IMG/VR virus record: IMGVR_UViG_3300021091_000020 | Location: 59,503-123,502 of that record | Source: a virus | Reading direction: 5' to 3' (one strand) | DNA length: 64,000 nt | In this document: one piece after another, positions 8,294-17,446 of the stretch | Numbering within the stretch: position 1 is the stretch's first letter | Layout of the letters: every line of letters begins with the position of its first letter | The notes under the pieces: generated by a model | Told to the model about the DNA's origin: nothing | The model's database searches: none | Seen by the model: the letters and a program-made list of their open reading frames with translations, nothing else | Made by a program: the position numbers and the translations under genes

Positions 8294-10147
8294 TTATTTT
8301 ATTTCACAGGCACCACCAGCACAAGCCAATTCGCCAGTCAAATCTGTATTGTCTTCCAACTCAACAACATTACTTAAATCAACATCGTGCAGAGTTTCCA
8401 TTAACTTATTATACTTTTCTTCATCAATATCTTCAAAAGGTGCCTGTATGTATGTTCCACCGTCATAAGGCAATACTGAAAGACCATTGAAGTGTTCTTT
8501 ATTTTCCCACATCCAATTACCAACGGCATCCCATTCGTGTTCGCGGATAGATACTGTTGCAGATATATTATGTGTGTTCATACCTGTTCTATGACCTGGC
8601 TTAATCCAATTCTGATTGAACCATTTTACTCTTTCCAATAATTGTAATGGACTTTCACTACGAAGTATTGAACCCTCTGGTGACTTTTGTGGAACACCAA
8701 TTACAGCAGTATCATGTGGGCGGAAGTATTCATCTTCTACCAATTCGGGATGATTGATTGTGAGATAAGTATAAATTGCCTCATTCTTACCAACACGAAC
8801 ACGGCGTAGATAATAGTCATTATGCCATGCATGAATGCCTGATGAACAACCCAATGTCAATGATGATGTTCCAGCAGGTTTAATCGTTGTTGTTCTTGCG
8901 GATTTATTGATACCGATAAGTTCCGCAACTCTTTCGTTTTCTTCTCTTGATGCCTTAGCAGCAGCTTTCAAATCCAACTTTTGAACTTTACCAGAACCGA
9001 TACCTGTCATACCAACACCGAGAAGTGCATCCTTTTCAGTTGTTCTTTGCCATATTGGGCGAAGATAATGAAAATCCGTATAACCTGCCTGCAATGTTCC
9101 GATGAAAGAAGCGGCACGAACTCTATCCTCCAAATCCTCTTGACTTTCAACATCGGAAACATTTACTTCACACAAGTTACAAAATTGGAATGGGCGAAGT
9201 GCAATCTCACAACAAGGATTTGTTCCCCAATCTTTATCGTTGGAAAGATAAATACCCGGCTCACCTGCATTTGATAATTCTATTTTCTTCCAAAGTGATT
9301 TGAAAAATTCTTCTGTTACCTTACTACGAAGAAGAACTGCCGAATTATTAGCTCTGCCTCTTTGTGGATTAAGTTCCCACCAATTTCCAAACTTACATGA
9401 AATCATATCGTCATCATCTGCAGAAAAAAGAGAAATAAGAGCAGCACGGCGAATACCACCCGCAAGAACTGCATCTGCAATATGACAAACAATATCGTGA
9501 ACTTCAATGGGTGATAATTGTTCACCGTCATTTTTAAGTTCAAGTATTGCCCTAATCTTTTCAATACAAATGCGAAGTGGTTCTGGACCGGGTGCCTTAC
9601 CACCACTTGTAATAAGACGAGCACCCTTATGACGAATATCGGAATAATCAAAACGAATAGATGAACCACCGGTGAAATAAGACTTTATTACGGCTTTAAT
9701 TGCATCTGCCCATCCTTCAATCGAGTCACCAATAAGAAATCTTCTTTCTTTTGATTTAGGTCTGTGAATTGGTGGCAAACTTTCTACATGATGCTTCTGA
9801 ACGGAATAACCAACACCTGTTCCACCAAGAAGAAGAAACATTATTTCACCAAATGCACGCCAGTCATCTATTGGAAGATATGCACAGTTGTAAACTCTAT
9901 TAGGAGAAATTTCAATTGGTTTACCACCGAATTGCAATGAACGCATTGATGGTAATACTTTCTTATCATATACCATTTTATAGACATTTTCAATTTCATC
10001 TTTTAATTTTGGATATTTTCTTTGGTGCATTTTTTTATTTCGTGTCACCAATTCTTCCCAAGTTTCCCTACGATTTTTTTCGGGAATGAAACGAGCATAC
10101 TTCATGTAAACTGTGATCTCAGACAAGATGCGATTGCTGATGTCCAT
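8294..10147 (-). CDS. nrdJ: Adenosylcobalamin-dependent (class II) ribonucleotide reductase
   Basis: 617 residues. Reduces ribonucleotides to deoxyribonucleotides with a cobalamin-derived radical, supplying phage DNA synthesis. Visible features: first active-site cysteine in NCAYLPIDDW (C88), the LLLGGTGVGYS segment, the NPCCEIALRPFQFCNLCEVN region with the radical-site cysteine, and a C-terminal CAGGAC (C609 and C614), the CX4C relay of the monomeric Lactobacillus-type RTPR. Most T4-like phages encode class I NrdAB instead, so this suggests oxygen-independent chemistry and a host that supplies B12. GGAG precedes the ATG. No intein is present. Thioredoxin at 102-359 is a plausible reductant. 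Confidence 0.93.
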   Translation of the reverse strand: MDISNRILSEITVYMKYARFIPEKNRRETWEELVTRNKKMHQRKYPKLKDEIENVYKMVYDKKVLPSMRSLQFGGKPIEISPNRVYNCAYLPIDDWRAFGEIMFLLLGGTGVGYSVQKHHVESLPPIHRPKSKERRFLIGDSIEGWADAIKAVIKSYFTGGSSIRFDYSDIRHKGARLITSGGKAPGPEPLRICIEKIRAILELKNDGEQLSPIEVHDIVCHIADAVLAGGIRRAALISLFSADDDDMISCKFGNWWELNPQRGRANNSAVLLRSKVTEEFFKSLWKKIELSNAGEPGIYLSNDKDWGTNPCCEIALRPFQFCNLCEVNVSDVESQEDLEDRVRAASFIGTLQAGYTDFHYLRPIWQRTTEKDALLGVGMTGIGSGKVQKLDLKAAAKASREENERVAELIGINKSARTTTIKPAGTSSLTLGCSSGIHAWHNDYYLRRVRVGKNEAIYTYLTINHPELVEDEYFRPHDTAVIGVPQKSPEGSILRSESPLQLLERVKWFNQNWIKPGHRTGMNTHNISATVSIREHEWDAVGNWMWENKEHFNGLSVLPYDGGTYIQAPFEDIDEEKYNKLMETLHDVDLSNVVELEDNTDLTGELACAGGACEIK

Positions 10148-10202
10148 TTATTTCTCCATTGATTTTTTTATTGAAAACGGTATTTTTTAGGTATAAATCA
10201 AT

Positions 10203-10226
10203 ACCATACACGAATAAGTATATGGT
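10203..10226 (-). other. Hairpin between nrdJ and the upstream gene
   Basis: On the coding strand ACCATATAC and GTGTATGGT pair over 9 bp (one wobble) with a six-base loop. No good U tract follows, so it may be a weak terminator, a processing site or an RNA-stability element in the nrdJ leader. Confidence 0.4.
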
Positions 10227-10255
10227 TTTGGATAAAAAAAGTGGGTTTTTCTAAA

Positions 10256-10837
10256 TTATTTTTTAATCCAGTTTTCCCCATCCCACCATTCAAAATTTGG
10301 ATAATTTATTTTGTAATCGAATTGTTTATACCATTCTCCGATATACAAATAAGGATAAGAACTGTTTAATAATTTATCTATAAAATAATAACAAGTAATA
10401 GGTGTTATACCATTTCTCTTCAGCTTACCACCAAAAACTGCAGAAAAAAATGGTATATTGCCAAACCAATTCAAAACACAAAATACTTCCGAATTGAAAT
10501 AATATATTTCATAATCAAATGATAAAACTGTTTGTAAATAAAATTGACAACTATCTGAATAATAGTGTTTGGTATTTTCAAATATCTTTCTATAATCGCC
10601 TTTTTTTGATATTTGCATTTTATTCAGTTTATTTTTTTTACGAGTTGATATTGGTAAAATTTTTACACGCGATGATTTGCTTTGATACCATTCATTGTTT
10701 ATCGTTGGAATCCAACCATGTTCAAACATATAGCTTTCAGTTTCATTTATCGGTTTAGCAAACACTTCACATAAAAATGAAACAGACTTTTCATCATCTA
10801 TGAACATTCCGTTTTGGTGACTGTATCGGATCTTCAT
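10256..10837 (-). CDS. Hypothetical protein
   Basis: 193 residues, aromatic-rich, with patterns EHGWIPTINNEWYQSKSSR and NWFGNIPFFSAVFGG that I have an impression of in phage proteins distantly like acyl/aminoacyl transferases; that is not firm enough to name. The start is uncertain: the first ATG overlaps the upstream gene by 44 bases, while an internal ATG at 10807 would cut the overlap to 14. It lies between the 242-residue gene and nrdJ in the replication operon. Confidence 0.6.
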   Translation of the reverse strand: MKIRYSHQNGMFIDDEKSVSFLCEVFAKPINETESYMFEHGWIPTINNEWYQSKSSRVKILPISTRKKNKLNKMQISKKGDYRKIFENTKHYYSDSCQFYLQTVLSFDYEIYYFNSEVFCVLNWFGNIPFFSAVFGGKLKRNGITPITCYYFIDKLLNSSYPYLYIGEWYKQFDYKINYPNFEWWDGENWIKK

Positions 10838-11522
10838 TCAATTTCTCATTGTATATTTTTGAACGTTCTTCATTTGATTCACCGGCATCCAAATCGGTAT
10901 GGTCATAATTCATGTTTTCTGTATCGGGTGTTACCCACCTAGCATTTCTCTCTGCAGTCCAAAGTGTCCTATTATACATTCTTTCAATTACAATATCTTT
11001 CTTTACGGTAAATGAAGGATCATGTAATCTCAATCTGTTGTTTGGTTGTATTCCAAAATTACCATTATCCATCATTATTAAATGACCACATTTATGTTGT
11101 GAAGGATATTCAGAAAAAAGATAATCCGTGTCACCTGAGTCTGTACTTGCAGCCCAATCAAGTGTAAATAAATATCTACCACTATATTCTTTTCTACGGC
11201 GAGAAACAAATTTCATTACTTTATTTTTTAAATAAGGAAATTGTGTTACAGAAACATGATACGAAAACGAGTCCCACAAAACTAATTCATCTAATTCTTG
11301 TTCCGGTGCATCTTCTTTCCAACAGAATGCATGGATAGGCATTCTCCACCAGATACCACCATCTTCCATAACAAAATGAAATAGTGGTGCTTGTCCTGGA
11401 ATAGTTGCAACACCAAATATAAAACATGGAAATTTTTTATCAAATGAGTCTTTTTGGTCACGAAGAAAATTCCCTCTAACATATGCCTCAATAACTGGTA
11501 CCGCCGAGTTTAAATATGCCAT
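10794..11522 (-). CDS. Conserved hypothetical protein of the replication operon
   Basis: 242 residues, not recognised by function. It has a compact Trp-rich middle (GGIWWRMPIHAFCWKED, residues ~54-70) and a charged, probably disordered end (residues ~200-242). It starts one base after the helicase gene stops, so the two are translationally close and it may act in replication or recombination. Confidence 0.65.
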   Translation of the reverse strand: MAYLNSAVPVIEAYVRGNFLRDQKDSFDKKFPCFIFGVATIPGQAPLFHFVMEDGGIWWRMPIHAFCWKEDAPEQELDELVLWDSFSYHVSVTQFPYLKNKVMKFVSRRRKEYSGRYLFTLDWAASTDSGDTDYLFSEYPSQHKCGHLIMMDNGNFGIQPNNRLRLHDPSFTVKKDIVIERMYNRTLWTAERNARWVTPDTENMNYDHTDLDAGESNEERSKIYNEKLNEDPIQSPKRNVHR

Positions 11523-11523
11523 A

Positions 11524-12876
11524 TTAAAAACCTTCTAATTCTTTGAACTTTTGTGAAAGAGCTTTCTTAACATTAACATCACCTTTCATTGATGTTTGAA
11601 CACTCTGTCCCATGTCAGAACTTGGTTCGTATATTTCAATGTGGCCAGTCATTGTATTTATTTTACTTGGGAATGTCATACCATCTGGACCAAAACGATT
11701 TTTAATAATGTGCCATCTGCCTGTTCCACCGACTTTATCATTTAGTTTTCTCGATAGTGACATAATAAAATCTGCAATCATAATTTTGTTATATGATTCT
11801 GAAACCTTACCGCCTTCAATCACATCATCTTCGAGAGCAGAACGATTTGCTTGTGATGCAGTCCAAATAGGTATTCCATAAGTTCCACCAACACCACGCA
11901 AGTCTTCATAAATATCATTTAGTTCCAATCTCTTATCACCGGCTTTTGATGGTCTTATCAAGTCTGCATAATCAACGATAACCAAATCTGGTGGTTTGCC
12001 TTGACTTATACACTTCTCAATGTGTGATGTAATTGTTGTGATACTTGCAGTTTTGGTTGGATAATACTTTACAATCAAGTCACCTTTGATAGTTTCCATT
12101 GTATCACGGATTTTCTCTTGTGCATATTCTTCGTTAAGATTTTGAAATGCAATCTTTGTAAAGTAAGCATCAAATCTTCTTGCAACATAAAACTGATTGA
12201 GTTCAAGTGTATAATAAACAACTCTCTTACCGGCCTTAACTGCTTGAGCGGCGATACTTACCAATCCCCAAGACTTACCGCCACCGGCAGGAGCAATGAT
12301 AACACCCAACTCACCAGCAGCCAATCCACCGTTTGTAATATCATCAACTACATTCCAACCAGTAGATACACAACTTCTTGCACCTTCTTCATAACGAGCA
12401 ATAATATCTACAAGATATTCATGTCCAATATCTTTGTCAGTTCCGGCTTTGAGTGCATTATCAACTTTCTTTTTGATAAGGTCATACTTACCACTCTTAA
12501 GCAAATCAACCGACTCAATAATTGCAACTTTCATCTTTTGATTTTTACAAAATTCAAGAGTAGTTGATTTAACATATTCTGCATCAGAACTATCTTTATA
12601 CTTTGCACTTTCTTTCAGAGCATCTGCAATAGTGCTCTTCAAAACTTTATCTTCAACGGTAATCAATTCAGACTTGAAAACTTCAGCAGTTGGTGCAGTT
12701 TTATACTTCTCATAATAGGACATTATCTTTTCAACAACCCAACTATTTGCTTGAGACTCAAAATAATTTGGTTCGATAATATCTGAAACTTGTTGTAAAA
12801 ATGCTCTATCGTTTAATAATGAAGTGACTACTTTTGTCTGAAAGGTATGACCATATTGGGATAAATTATCCTGCAT
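11524..12876 (-). CDS. DnaB-like replicative helicase (T4 gp41 type)
   Basis: 450 residues. Unwinds DNA ahead of the fork as a ring hexamer. The RecA-like motor is clear: Walker A APAGGGKS at 195-202, Walker B LVIVDYAD at 298-305, a glutamine sensor in IWTASQANRS, and a C-terminal arginine region RWHIIKNRFGPDG. The N-terminal part (residues 1-150) is helical and would carry the primase/loader contacts. It overlaps the RNase H gene by 11 bases. The catalytic glutamate after Walker A strand (YTLEL) is present. Confidence 0.92.
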   Translation of the reverse strand: MQDNLSQYGHTFQTKVVTSLLNDRAFLQQVSDIIEPNYFESQANSWVVEKIMSYYEKYKTAPTAEVFKSELITVEDKVLKSTIADALKESAKYKDSSDAEYVKSTTLEFCKNQKMKVAIIESVDLLKSGKYDLIKKKVDNALKAGTDKDIGHEYLVDIIARYEEGARSCVSTGWNVVDDITNGGLAAGELGVIIAPAGGGKSWGLVSIAAQAVKAGKRVVYYTLELNQFYVARRFDAYFTKIAFQNLNEEYAQEKIRDTMETIKGDLIVKYYPTKTASITTITSHIEKCISQGKPPDLVIVDYADLIRPSKAGDKRLELNDIYEDLRGVGGTYGIPIWTASQANRSALEDDVIEGGKVSESYNKIMIADFIMSLSRKLNDKVGGTGRWHIIKNRFGPDGMTFPSKINTMTGHIEIYEPSSDMGQSVQTSMKGDVNVKKALSQKFKELEGF

Positions 12877-13912
12877 ATTTGTTCCTAATGGAATTTAATG
12901 TTGTAAAATTATTTTGAACCCATACATCCCAATTCAATAAAACATTTTGTAGTTTATCTTCTACAAATAGTTTATTCAGTTCAACTTTATTTATACCGTC
13001 AATTTCACCATCAACTAAATGTCTTAATGTTGATTTGGTGCTTTGTGAAATTTCAACATCACTTAATTGCATTATTCTATGATTGGTTTGCAATACATTT
13101 AGGTTGTTCTTTAATTCTTGAATTGCTTTGGATTTATTATCATGTAATTTACAAATTTCTACGAACATTTCCAAATTTATTTTTCTTTTTTCTGATAATT
13201 CTGGAAATAATTTTAATATCGTTTTGTCACCGAGACCACGAATGCCAACTACATTATCACTCTTATCGCCAAGTAAAGATTTGTATATGATATAATTCTC
13301 ACACCATATACCAGTTTCTTCCAATAAATTTTGAGGTGTATACATCTTCTTTTTGGTTGGCAGATAAACACTAACTCTGTCCGAAACCAATTGTAAAAAG
13401 TCTCGGTCATTGGAAAGTATTACACATTTTTCTTTGAAATAAGAAGAAAGGTAGGCAATCACATCATCTGCTTCTATTTTATCAATGGAGATTATTGTTA
13501 GTGGCAAATTTTGTAGGTATGAAAAAACACGAAACAGTTGATACTTAATTGAGGATTGTTCATCTTCAATATCTTCAAACCCAACTACACGGTTTAACCG
13601 TGACTTGATTGCCCTACCTTCCTTATAGTTTGAATAAATTTCTTTTCTTCTTTGTGAACCACCCTTACCATCAAAGACTACAACAACCCGCGTGGGATTA
13701 ACCATACGGATTGTTGCTCCAAGAGACTTCAAGAAACCAGATAATCCACCAACATGAATGCCATCTTCGTTTAGGGTTGGGATGGCAGAAAATGTGCGTA
13801 TAAAAAGGTTCATCCCATCTACAATCAAAACCTTACTATCACGATGTAGGTTTTCTTGTTCTTGTTTTTCTGTTTCTATTTCTTGTAAAAGTCTTTGATA
13901 TTTACGGTTCAT
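12866..13912 (-). CDS. rnh: 5'-3' exonuclease / RNase H (FEN family, T4 Rnh type)
   Basis: 348 residues. Removes RNA primers and flaps from lagging strands. FEN-family acidic clusters are visible: LIVDGMNLFIR (D32), VVVVFDGKGG, KIEADDVIAYL, LSNDRDFLQLV, and GDKSDNVVGIRGLGDKT, which is the helix-hairpin-helix entry. The first ~25 residues are a charged extension. The start overlaps the UvsX stop (GTATGA), so translation is coupled. Confidence 0.92.
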   Translation of the reverse strand: MNRKYQRLLQEIETEKQEQENLHRDSKVLIVDGMNLFIRTFSAIPTLNEDGIHVGGLSGFLKSLGATIRMVNPTRVVVVFDGKGGSQRRKEIYSNYKEGRAIKSRLNRVVGFEDIEDEQSSIKYQLFRVFSYLQNLPLTIISIDKIEADDVIAYLSSYFKEKCVILSNDRDFLQLVSDRVSVYLPTKKKMYTPQNLLEETGIWCENYIIYKSLLGDKSDNVVGIRGLGDKTILKLFPELSEKRKINLEMFVEICKLHDNKSKAIQELKNNLNVLQTNHRIMQLSDVEISQSTKSTLRHLVDGEIDGINKVELNKLFVEDKLQNVLLNWDVWVQNNFTTLNSIRNKYAG

Positions 13913-15057
13913 ACTTCATCTTGTAATAATGGTTCATCGGAAAGTGTTACGTCATCTATGCGTGCCTCATCCAGTTTCTTATATTTCATAATTACTTTCT
14001 CAGCGATTTCATCATAAACTATATCATACAATTGGGGATTACTCATAATCTTTTCAACAAATTCCTTTGATTGAAACTTAATGACTTCTCCGGTTCTTTT
14101 GTCTGTCCATGAATACCATGCACCAGATTGAGAAACAAGATTGTGTTCTTTCATCACAGTTAGCCATGATGAATAATCATCTATACCACTATCAAAATAA
14201 ACTTCATATTCACATTCACGCAGCGGAGGACCTACTCTGTTCTTTACCAATTTCGCCTTAATTCTTGAACCAACAATTTCATCACGACCTTCTCTCTTTG
14301 CTTTTATGGCACCGATTGAAGAAAGACGAAGACGAACAGAAGCATGGAAAGGAATACCTTTACCACCCGGTGTTGTCCAAGGATCAGAAAATGCTGGGGC
14401 ATTTAATTTCTGACGAAGTTGATTTGTAATAATCAAACAAATACGCTCTCTACCAATAAGATTTGTAATCTTTCTCATTGCCTTTGAAATGATAAGTGCC
14501 TTTGCCGTAGCATAACCATCCTTATCAAAGTCTGCAGCCATTTCTGTTTTAGTGGATGCACCGGCTATCGAATCAACTACTATCGTTACCAATCTATCTT
14601 TATCGGATGAACGAACCTTATCAATGATAACATCAACTGTTTCAAAAATATCTTCTACTGTTTCCAATGGAATGTATAACATATCTTTTAAGTTCAAACC
14701 GATTGCGGTTAGATATTCAGTTGATATTGCATTCTCGGTATCAATATAAACAGCAAGACCACCTTTCTTTTGTGTGTTAAGAAGTGCATGGGCTGCCAAT
14801 AGAGATTTACCAGATTGTTCGAGACCTGTTATTTCAGATACACGACCAACAGGAAAACCACCATACTTACGATTGGAAATGGCCAAATCCAACATGGTTG
14901 AGCCAGTTCCTACCCATTCTTTTACTATCGTAGGTGCATCACTATCACCTTCAAGAAAGTAAGCGGTCTTAATGTTTTGAGTTTTGAATTGTTTGTTTAT
15001 AGTTTCGGCAATGAGCCCACCGAGTTCATCGGAAAGATCACTCTTTGATTTTGCCAT
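13909..15057 (-). CDS. uvsX: RecA-like recombinase UvsX
   Basis: 382 residues. Forms filaments on ssDNA, pairs homologous strands and drives recombination-dependent replication. Walker A is GLEQSGKS at 78-85 and Walker B is around VVD at 160-162; the L2-region glutamine lies in LIITNQLRQKL. The acidic C-terminus (SDEPLLQDEV) is like that of T4 UvsX and would contact gp32/UvsY partners. The start has AAGGGTGA upstream. It sits directly after gp32, the expected functional pairing. Confidence 0.95.
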   Translation of the reverse strand: MAKSKSDLSDELGGLIAETINKQFKTQNIKTAYFLEGDSDAPTIVKEWVGTGSTMLDLAISNRKYGGFPVGRVSEITGLEQSGKSLLAAHALLNTQKKGGLAVYIDTENAISTEYLTAIGLNLKDMLYIPLETVEDIFETVDVIIDKVRSSDKDRLVTIVVDSIAGASTKTEMAADFDKDGYATAKALIISKAMRKITNLIGRERICLIITNQLRQKLNAPAFSDPWTTPGGKGIPFHASVRLRLSSIGAIKAKREGRDEIVGSRIKAKLVKNRVGPPLRECEYEVYFDSGIDDYSSWLTVMKEHNLVSQSGAWYSWTDKRTGEVIKFQSKEFVEKIMSNPQLYDIVYDEIAEKVIMKYKKLDEARIDDVTLSDEPLLQDEV

Positions 15058-15069
15058 AACTCACCCTTA

Positions 15070-15825
15070 TTAAAATAAATCATCAAATGTAACACCGACA
15101 TCTTCAGCAGATGTAGATGGCTTCTCACTCTTTTCTTGTTTGTAATTAAGGTCCTTTGATTCTTCTTCTTGTGAAGAAGCACCCATCCAAGTTTGCAATT
15201 GAATCTTCAAATCATCATAAGATGGTTCTGGATACAATTCTGTAATTTGTGGTTGTGACTTAATCTTTTCAAGAACGTCTGCACTTTCTGTAATGGGTGT
15301 TTCTTTTGGTTTAACACGAATACTTGTTTCTGCATAAGTTTTACCAGCTTCTTCTGGTGACTTAACGGTAACAACAATGTCACGACCAGATTTTGGATCA
15401 GACAAATCACCGTAATCAGGATCAACAAAGAAAGCAAGCAGTTCTTCATAGATTTGTTTACCAAATCCCCAAAACTTCACACCTTCATTTTCTTGACCAC
15501 GAACAATAACAGGAACATAGATACGCATTTTAGGTTCCAATTTTCTACCCATTACCCAATCTTCCTTGTCACCAGTTTGTTTAAGTTTTTCTGCAAACTC
15601 AACCACTGGATCAGGACGACCAAATGATGCAGGAGAAAGAATAGACCTCTTACCCAAATTGTAATGGAAATACAATTCGATAAACGGATTTTCTCTGTTG
15701 TGAATGTAGGGAACAATTCTGATTTGGGTTTCACCCGGATCGGGTTTCCAAATGTTAGATGTGCGATTGTTTGTGTTTTTTAGAGAGTTCAAACGACTCT
15801 TGATTGCATCTAGGTTAATAGCCAT
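15070..15825 (-). CDS. 32: Single-stranded DNA-binding protein gp32
   Basis: 251 residues. Coats ssDNA at forks and recombination intermediates. The N-terminus (MAINLDAIKSRLNSL) is the cooperative-binding arm, the core has the FHYNLGKRSILSPASFGRPDP stretch, and the C-terminus is an acidic tail ending in VTFDDLF, which recruits partners. T4 gp32 has a His-Cys3 zinc site in the core; this protein has no cysteine at all, so that zinc site is lost. It is the first gene of the replication operon, behind the promoter at 15898-15932, with a TTTGGAG site and a leader of roughly 65 bases. Confidence 0.92.
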   Translation of the reverse strand: MAINLDAIKSRLNSLKNTNNRTSNIWKPDPGETQIRIVPYIHNRENPFIELYFHYNLGKRSILSPASFGRPDPVVEFAEKLKQTGDKEDWVMGRKLEPKMRIYVPVIVRGQENEGVKFWGFGKQIYEELLAFFVDPDYGDLSDPKSGRDIVVTVKSPEEAGKTYAETSIRVKPKETPITESADVLEKIKSQPQITELYPEPSYDDLKIQLQTWMGASSQEEESKDLNYKQEKSEKPSTSAEDVGVTFDDLF

Positions 15826-15897
15826 GATGTTTCTCCAAATGTGTAATAAATAATGTTTAATCGTTACTAAAAGAATGTTATGTCTAATAGAACAATA

Positions 15898-15932
15898 CTA
15901 ATATATGAATTTAATGTTTAATAAGCAAGCAA
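15898..15932 (-). promoter_or_regulatory. Bacteroidota-type promoter for the gp32 operon
   Basis: On the coding strand TTGCTTGCTT (15923-15932) and TATATTAG (15898-15905), with 20 bases between the second TTG and TATATTAG. Nearly a twin of the thioredoxin promoter at 391-425. It would drive gp32, uvsX, rnh, helicase and nrdJ. Confidence 0.7.
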
Positions 15933-15951
15933 TTTTTATTTTATTCTATAA

Positions 15952-15959
15952 ATAAATAT
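15952..15959 (-). promoter_or_regulatory. Late-type promoter motif near gp32
   Basis: Coding strand CCCATATTTATTTATAG, at the foot of the terminator 15958-15981 and 127 bases from the gp32 start. The long distance makes it the weakest of the set; it may let gp32 be made late as well. Confidence 0.3.
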
Positions 15960-15981
15960 GGGAAATCCGAAGATTTCCCAT
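15958..15981 (-). terminator. Hairpin terminator after the ParB-like gene
   Basis: A perfect 10-bp stem ATGGGAAATC / GATTTCCCAT closed by a TTCG tetraloop, four bases after the stop of the ParB-like gene. The following sequence is A/T mixed, not a clean T run. Confidence 0.75.
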
Positions 15982-15985
15982 TTTA

Positions 15986-16822
15986 TCATTTATTGTATTT
16001 CATAAGTTCCTTTAATCTACGAACAACCGTTTCTGGTATTTTTTCCACATTGAATGTGTTATCAACCCAAGCTGGTGCATCATCTGTTTGAGGCATAACA
16101 TCACGCTTTGGAGCACCTGCAACTGGTGGACTTTTTGTTTTTAATGTCTGTACATTACCCCAAATATAGTCCGCAATCGCTTCTGGTGTATCGCCTTTAC
16201 CATATTTCTTAAATACTTCAACTACTGGCTCTTTTATATTATCAATAACATATTTTTTCAATTCACTCTCACCAACTTGAAACAGATTTACACCACCACC
16301 GGCTGCAGTTGGAACTGTTCCAGTTTGAGCAGCAATACCAATTTGAGTGGCTTTAAGTGCTTCGAGTGGTTTTTTAATATCCGTTAAATCAACTGCCTTT
16401 ATCTTTGCATCAGGATTAAGACAGAATACTTGTGACCAACGATGATGTCCGTCAATAACAAATTTACCACCGCCACCTGTTACAATTGATTTCCCAGCAG
16501 GTGCAACTACACCACCTTTCAAGTAGGCCTCTGCACTTGCAGGATCCTTCAATGGAAAACTCAATGATTTATCCATAACAACTTCATTTTGTGTTGGCTG
16601 TAGATCCGTGCACGCAGGTGATAATCCGGATGTTTTAACTGGAGCATCTGACGATAAAGATTTTATGGCATCAACAAATTTAGGATCCTTTATGTTATCT
16701 CCCAATTCTTTTACAAATGATACATAATCCTTTTTTAGAATTTTTTTCAATTCTTCTTGTGCCTCATCTTCATTTAGTTTTGTCTTAACCTCTTTGACTA
16801 AACCTTTTAATAAACTTTTCAT
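15986..16822 (-). CDS. ParB/sulfiredoxin-like domain protein (paralogue A)
   Basis: 278 residues from the ATG six bases after GAGA; the longer frame starts at TTG. A helical, charged N-terminus (MKSLLKGLVKEVKTKLNEDE) is followed by a domain with KFVIDGHHRWSQVF, the DGHHRW box at 124-129 typical of the ParB/sulfiredoxin fold, in which the region binds nucleotide or DNA. A related protein lies at 45848-46858. The leader resembles other possible head-packaging leaders, so it could be carried in the capsid. Nuclease, CTPase or kinase-like activity cannot be chosen from sequence. Confidence 0.7.
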   Translation of the reverse strand: MKSLLKGLVKEVKTKLNEDEAQEELKKILKKDYVSFVKELGDNIKDPKFVDAIKSLSSDAPVKTSGLSPACTDLQPTQNEVVMDKSLSFPLKDPASAEAYLKGGVVAPAGKSIVTGGGGKFVIDGHHRWSQVFCLNPDAKIKAVDLTDIKKPLEALKATQIGIAAQTGTVPTAAGGGVNLFQVGESELKKYVIDNIKEPVVEVFKKYGKGDTPEAIADYIWGNVQTLKTKSPPVAGAPKRDVMPQTDDAPAWVDNTFNVEKIPETVVRRLKELMKYNK

Positions 16823-16849
16823 AATAAATCTCAAATTATTTAAACATTT

Positions 16850-17437
16850 TTATCTTACATTATTTGATAGCAAATGAGTTCTTACTATTTCTTTTATCTT
16901 CTTACGAAGTTTATTTTTTAATCTTTCACTTACTTTTATTTCCGTTTTTTGTTCTTTGCTCATCATTGATTCTATTTGCGTATCTATTTTTTTAGATAAA
17001 TTTTCAGCAACAGAATTTAATTTGGATAAAACAATCTCTAACACTTCAAAATCTTCATCTGTCAATCTTTTTTTAATAAATAATCCAATTTTTTCTATTA
17101 TCTTTCGTATATCAGCTTCATGTGCATCCTTTTCACTTTCAGTATACGCAGCAGATTTTAATGTATCAAGAGATTTGTACAACACCTTTAATGTTGGAAT
17201 TCCTGAAAATCTAGATCCGATTGATTGTAATTTTTCAGAAGTGTCTTTATATTCTTGTGAATCTGCAAACTTATTAAACCAAGAACGAATAGTATTTGTA
17301 TTCTCATTTGGAAAAATAAATTGTAATAGATTTTTATTTCTTTGTATTATATTAGCAACATCTATTAGAACAATGAAACTCATTGGACTAATTGCTGATA
17401 CTGTTATTGATTCATTTACTACTTTTTTTGATTTCAT
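16850..17437 (-). CDS. Hypothetical helical protein
   Basis: 195 residues, mostly helical. Residues ~95-180 are Lys/Glu rich and likely coiled coil, ending with a basic segment (RLKNKLRKKIKEIVRTHLL). The N-terminus MKSKKVVNESITV carries a V-x-E near position 8, partly like the leaders of neighbours. Between two unknowns and the ParB-like gene, in one late unit. No family recognised. Confidence 0.65.
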   Translation of the reverse strand: MKSKKVVNESITVSAISPMSFIVLIDVANIIQRNKNLLQFIFPNENTNTIRSWFNKFADSQEYKDTSEKLQSIGSRFSGIPTLKVLYKSLDTLKSAAYTESEKDAHEADIRKIIEKIGLFIKKRLTDEDFEVLEIVLSKLNSVAENLSKKIDTQIESMMSKEQKTEIKVSERLKNKLRKKIKEIVRTHLLSNNVR

Positions 17438-17446
17438 TTTATTTAC

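Noticed and set aside
8294-10147. Intein or intron in the ribonucleotide reductase gene
   Set aside because: The 617-residue length and continuous conserved order show no insertion.
10148-10255. tRNA or small RNA gene in the gap before nrdJ
   Set aside because: Only one 9-bp hairpin is seen; no cloverleaf or CCA-type acceptor pairing. No other gap holds a tRNA-like fold by eye.
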